Source of the DNA: JBELHR01 sp042091275
Lineage (GTDB): Bacteria > Bacteroidota > Bacteroidia > Flavobacteriales > Flavobacteriaceae
Reading direction: 5' to 3'
NCBI GenBank assembly: GCA_042091275.1
Contig: JBELHR010000008.1
Span: 10,162 to 74,161 of the forward strand
Length of the DNA stretch: 64,000 bases
In this document: one piece after another, positions 63,070 through 64,000 of the stretch
How positions within the stretch are numbered: the first letter of the stretch is position 1
Layout of the letters: each line of letters opens with the position of its first letter
Notes under the pieces: model-generated
What the model saw: only the letters and a program-made list of their open reading frames with translations
The model's database searches: none
Told to the model about the DNA's origin: nothing
Translations under genes and position numbers: made by a program

Positions 63070-64000
63070 ATTCCTTATAGAGCTTTTTCGCGAGCTCTTT
63101 TCCGAGTTCTACTCCAAATTGATCGTAACTGTAAATATTCCAAATAATTCCTTGAACAAAGATTTTGTGTTCGTAAAGAGCAATTAATTGCCCCAAAGAG
63201 AAAGGAGTTAGTTTGTCCAATAGAATAGAGGTGCTAGGACGATTGCCCTTGAATACCTTATAAGGGAGAAGAGAGCTTATTTTGTCTGCTTGTCCTTGAG
63301 TCTTTAAGTCCAAATGCACTTCTTCTTTAGATTTTCCAAAAGCTAAAGCTTCCATTTGGGCATAGTAGTTCGCCATCAGTTTTCCGTGATGTTCCGTGTT
63401 TCCATAAAGAGATTCCTTAAAACCAATAAACTCGGAAGGTATCACTTTGGTACCCTGATGCACAAGTTGCATAAATGCGTGTTGCATATTGGTTCCTGTA
63501 CTTCCCCAAATAATAGTTCCTGTTTGGTAGTCTATATCTTCTCCAGAACGATCCACACTTTTTCCGTTGCTCTCCATGATTGCCTGCTGTAAATAATCAC
63601 TCAATTTCCCCAGGTATTGAGAGTAAGGAAGAATAGCTTCTGTTTCACAGTCATGGAAGTTGTTATACCATACACTGAGAAGAGCCAAAACAAGGGGTAT
63701 GTTTTGGGAATCATCTGCATTTTTGAAGTGCATATCCATTTGGTGGGCTCCTTTTAAGAGCTGCTCAAAGTTTTCATAACCCACAGCGAGGGAAATAGAT
63801 AATCCCACGGCACTCCAAAGAGAAAATCTTCCTCCTACCCAGTCCCACATTGGAAATACGTTGTCGGTATCAATTCCAAAACTAGAGATCGCATTTAAAT
63901 TTGTTGAAACGGCTACAAAATGTTTGGCAACATCCTCTTGATTAGCCTTTTGCAAAAACCAATTCTTTATGGTAGTAGCGTTTGTGAGGGTCTCTTGGGT
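63068..64000 (-). CDS. pgi: Glucose-6-phosphate isomerase, C-terminal part
   Basis: 310 residues are visible; the frame is open to the right edge, where TQETLTNATTIKNWFL precedes VAKHFVAVSTNLNAISSFGI. Conserved Pgi stretches are WVGGRFSLWSAVGLSIS, EHHGKLMANYYAQMEALAFG and ALYEHKIFVQGIIWNIYSYD, with the catalytic-region QFGVELGKELAKK at the end. It interconverts glucose-6-P and fructose-6-P. The N-terminal part lies outside the window. Confidence 0.94.
   Translation of the reverse strand, partial: TQETLTNATTIKNWFLQKANQEDVAKHFVAVSTNLNAISSFGIDTDNVFPMWDWVGGRFSLWSAVGLSISLAVGYENFEQLLKGAHQMDMHFKNADDSQNIPLVLALLSVWYNNFHDCETEAILPYSQYLGKLSDYLQQAIMESNGKSVDRSGEDIDYQTGTIIWGSTGTNMQHAFMQLVHQGTKVIPSEFIGFKESLYGNTEHHGKLMANYYAQMEALAFGKSKEEVHLDLKTQGQADKISSLLPYKVFKGNRPSTSILLDKLTPFSLGQLIALYEHKIFVQGIIWNIYSYDQFGVELGKELAKKLYKE

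Overview
The window is ordinary chromosome from a member of the Bacteroidota, almost certainly a marine-type Flavobacteriia. The evidence is the low G+C, very tight gene packing, promoters with the Bacteroidetes -7 element TAnnTTTG, many exported proteins ending their signal peptide in 'SAQ' or 'NAQ', and lineage-typical genes: batBCDE, an IPExxxVDY protein beside pyk, a SusC-like TonB receptor, a type-B succinate dehydrogenase, and an arginine operon with an unusual transcarbamylase. I see no rRNA, tRNA, CRISPR array, prophage or insertion sequence. No intergenic space exceeds 300 bases. The window enters inside batB and leaves inside pgi.

Layout. 1-6.5 kb: the end of the Bat operon (batB end, batC, batD, batE), an SDR epimerase, cvpA, a small unknown and an exported thioredoxin-fold protein. 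6.7-8.1 kb (minus): yraN and an exported LD-carboxypeptidase. 8.2-13.0 kb: metG, tex and a 5-formyl-THF cyclo-ligase with a TTG start. 13.0-22.1 kb: a nine-gene arginine operon (GNAT, argG, argC, proC, argD, argF', argB, argE, argH), preceded by a consensus promoter and a short arginine-rich leader ORF. 22.1-26.5 kb: a short ssb, a GH20 hexosaminidase broken by a 100-N gap, a GH109-like protein, a zinc-ribbon protein and a CBS protein. 26.6-34.5 kb: an M28 peptidase with a membrane domain, then pyk-IPE and rnc-fabF-acpP on the minus strand, divergent from purN-rnhA. 34.5-41.6 kb: Fe-S assembly genes sufABCD and sufS, with an opposite-strand serine hydrolase between sufD and sufS. 41.7-53.0 kb: a barrel-like protein, thiL, an alpha/beta hydrolase, brnQ, an Xaa-Pro aminopeptidase and two convergent sortilin-type beta-propeller paralogues. 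53.2-64 kb: sdhCAB, an omega-amidase-like nitrilase, an acyl-ACP desaturase with an acyltransferase, a TonB receptor, a lipoprotein and the end of pgi.

The main discovery candidate is the arginine leader. A promoter (TTTG-N19-TACCTTTG) is followed by a 33-codon ORF with a TTG start, whose last 11 codons read RPMPRRFRRRP and then stop, about 90 bases before the first gene of the arginine operon. This is what a ribosome-stalling attenuator for arginine should look like, yet no ordinary intrinsic terminator follows it, so the way stalling would affect the operon is open. In the operon itself, the first gene (GNAT) is a good candidate for the otherwise missing N-acylglutamate synthase. The transcarbamylase carries Ser where the acetylornithine enzyme has Glu, which suggests N-succinylated intermediates.

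The N gap in the GH20 gene is an assembly artefact. The 55 bases on its left are repeated exactly on its right, and removing one copy plus the Ns restores one intact frame.
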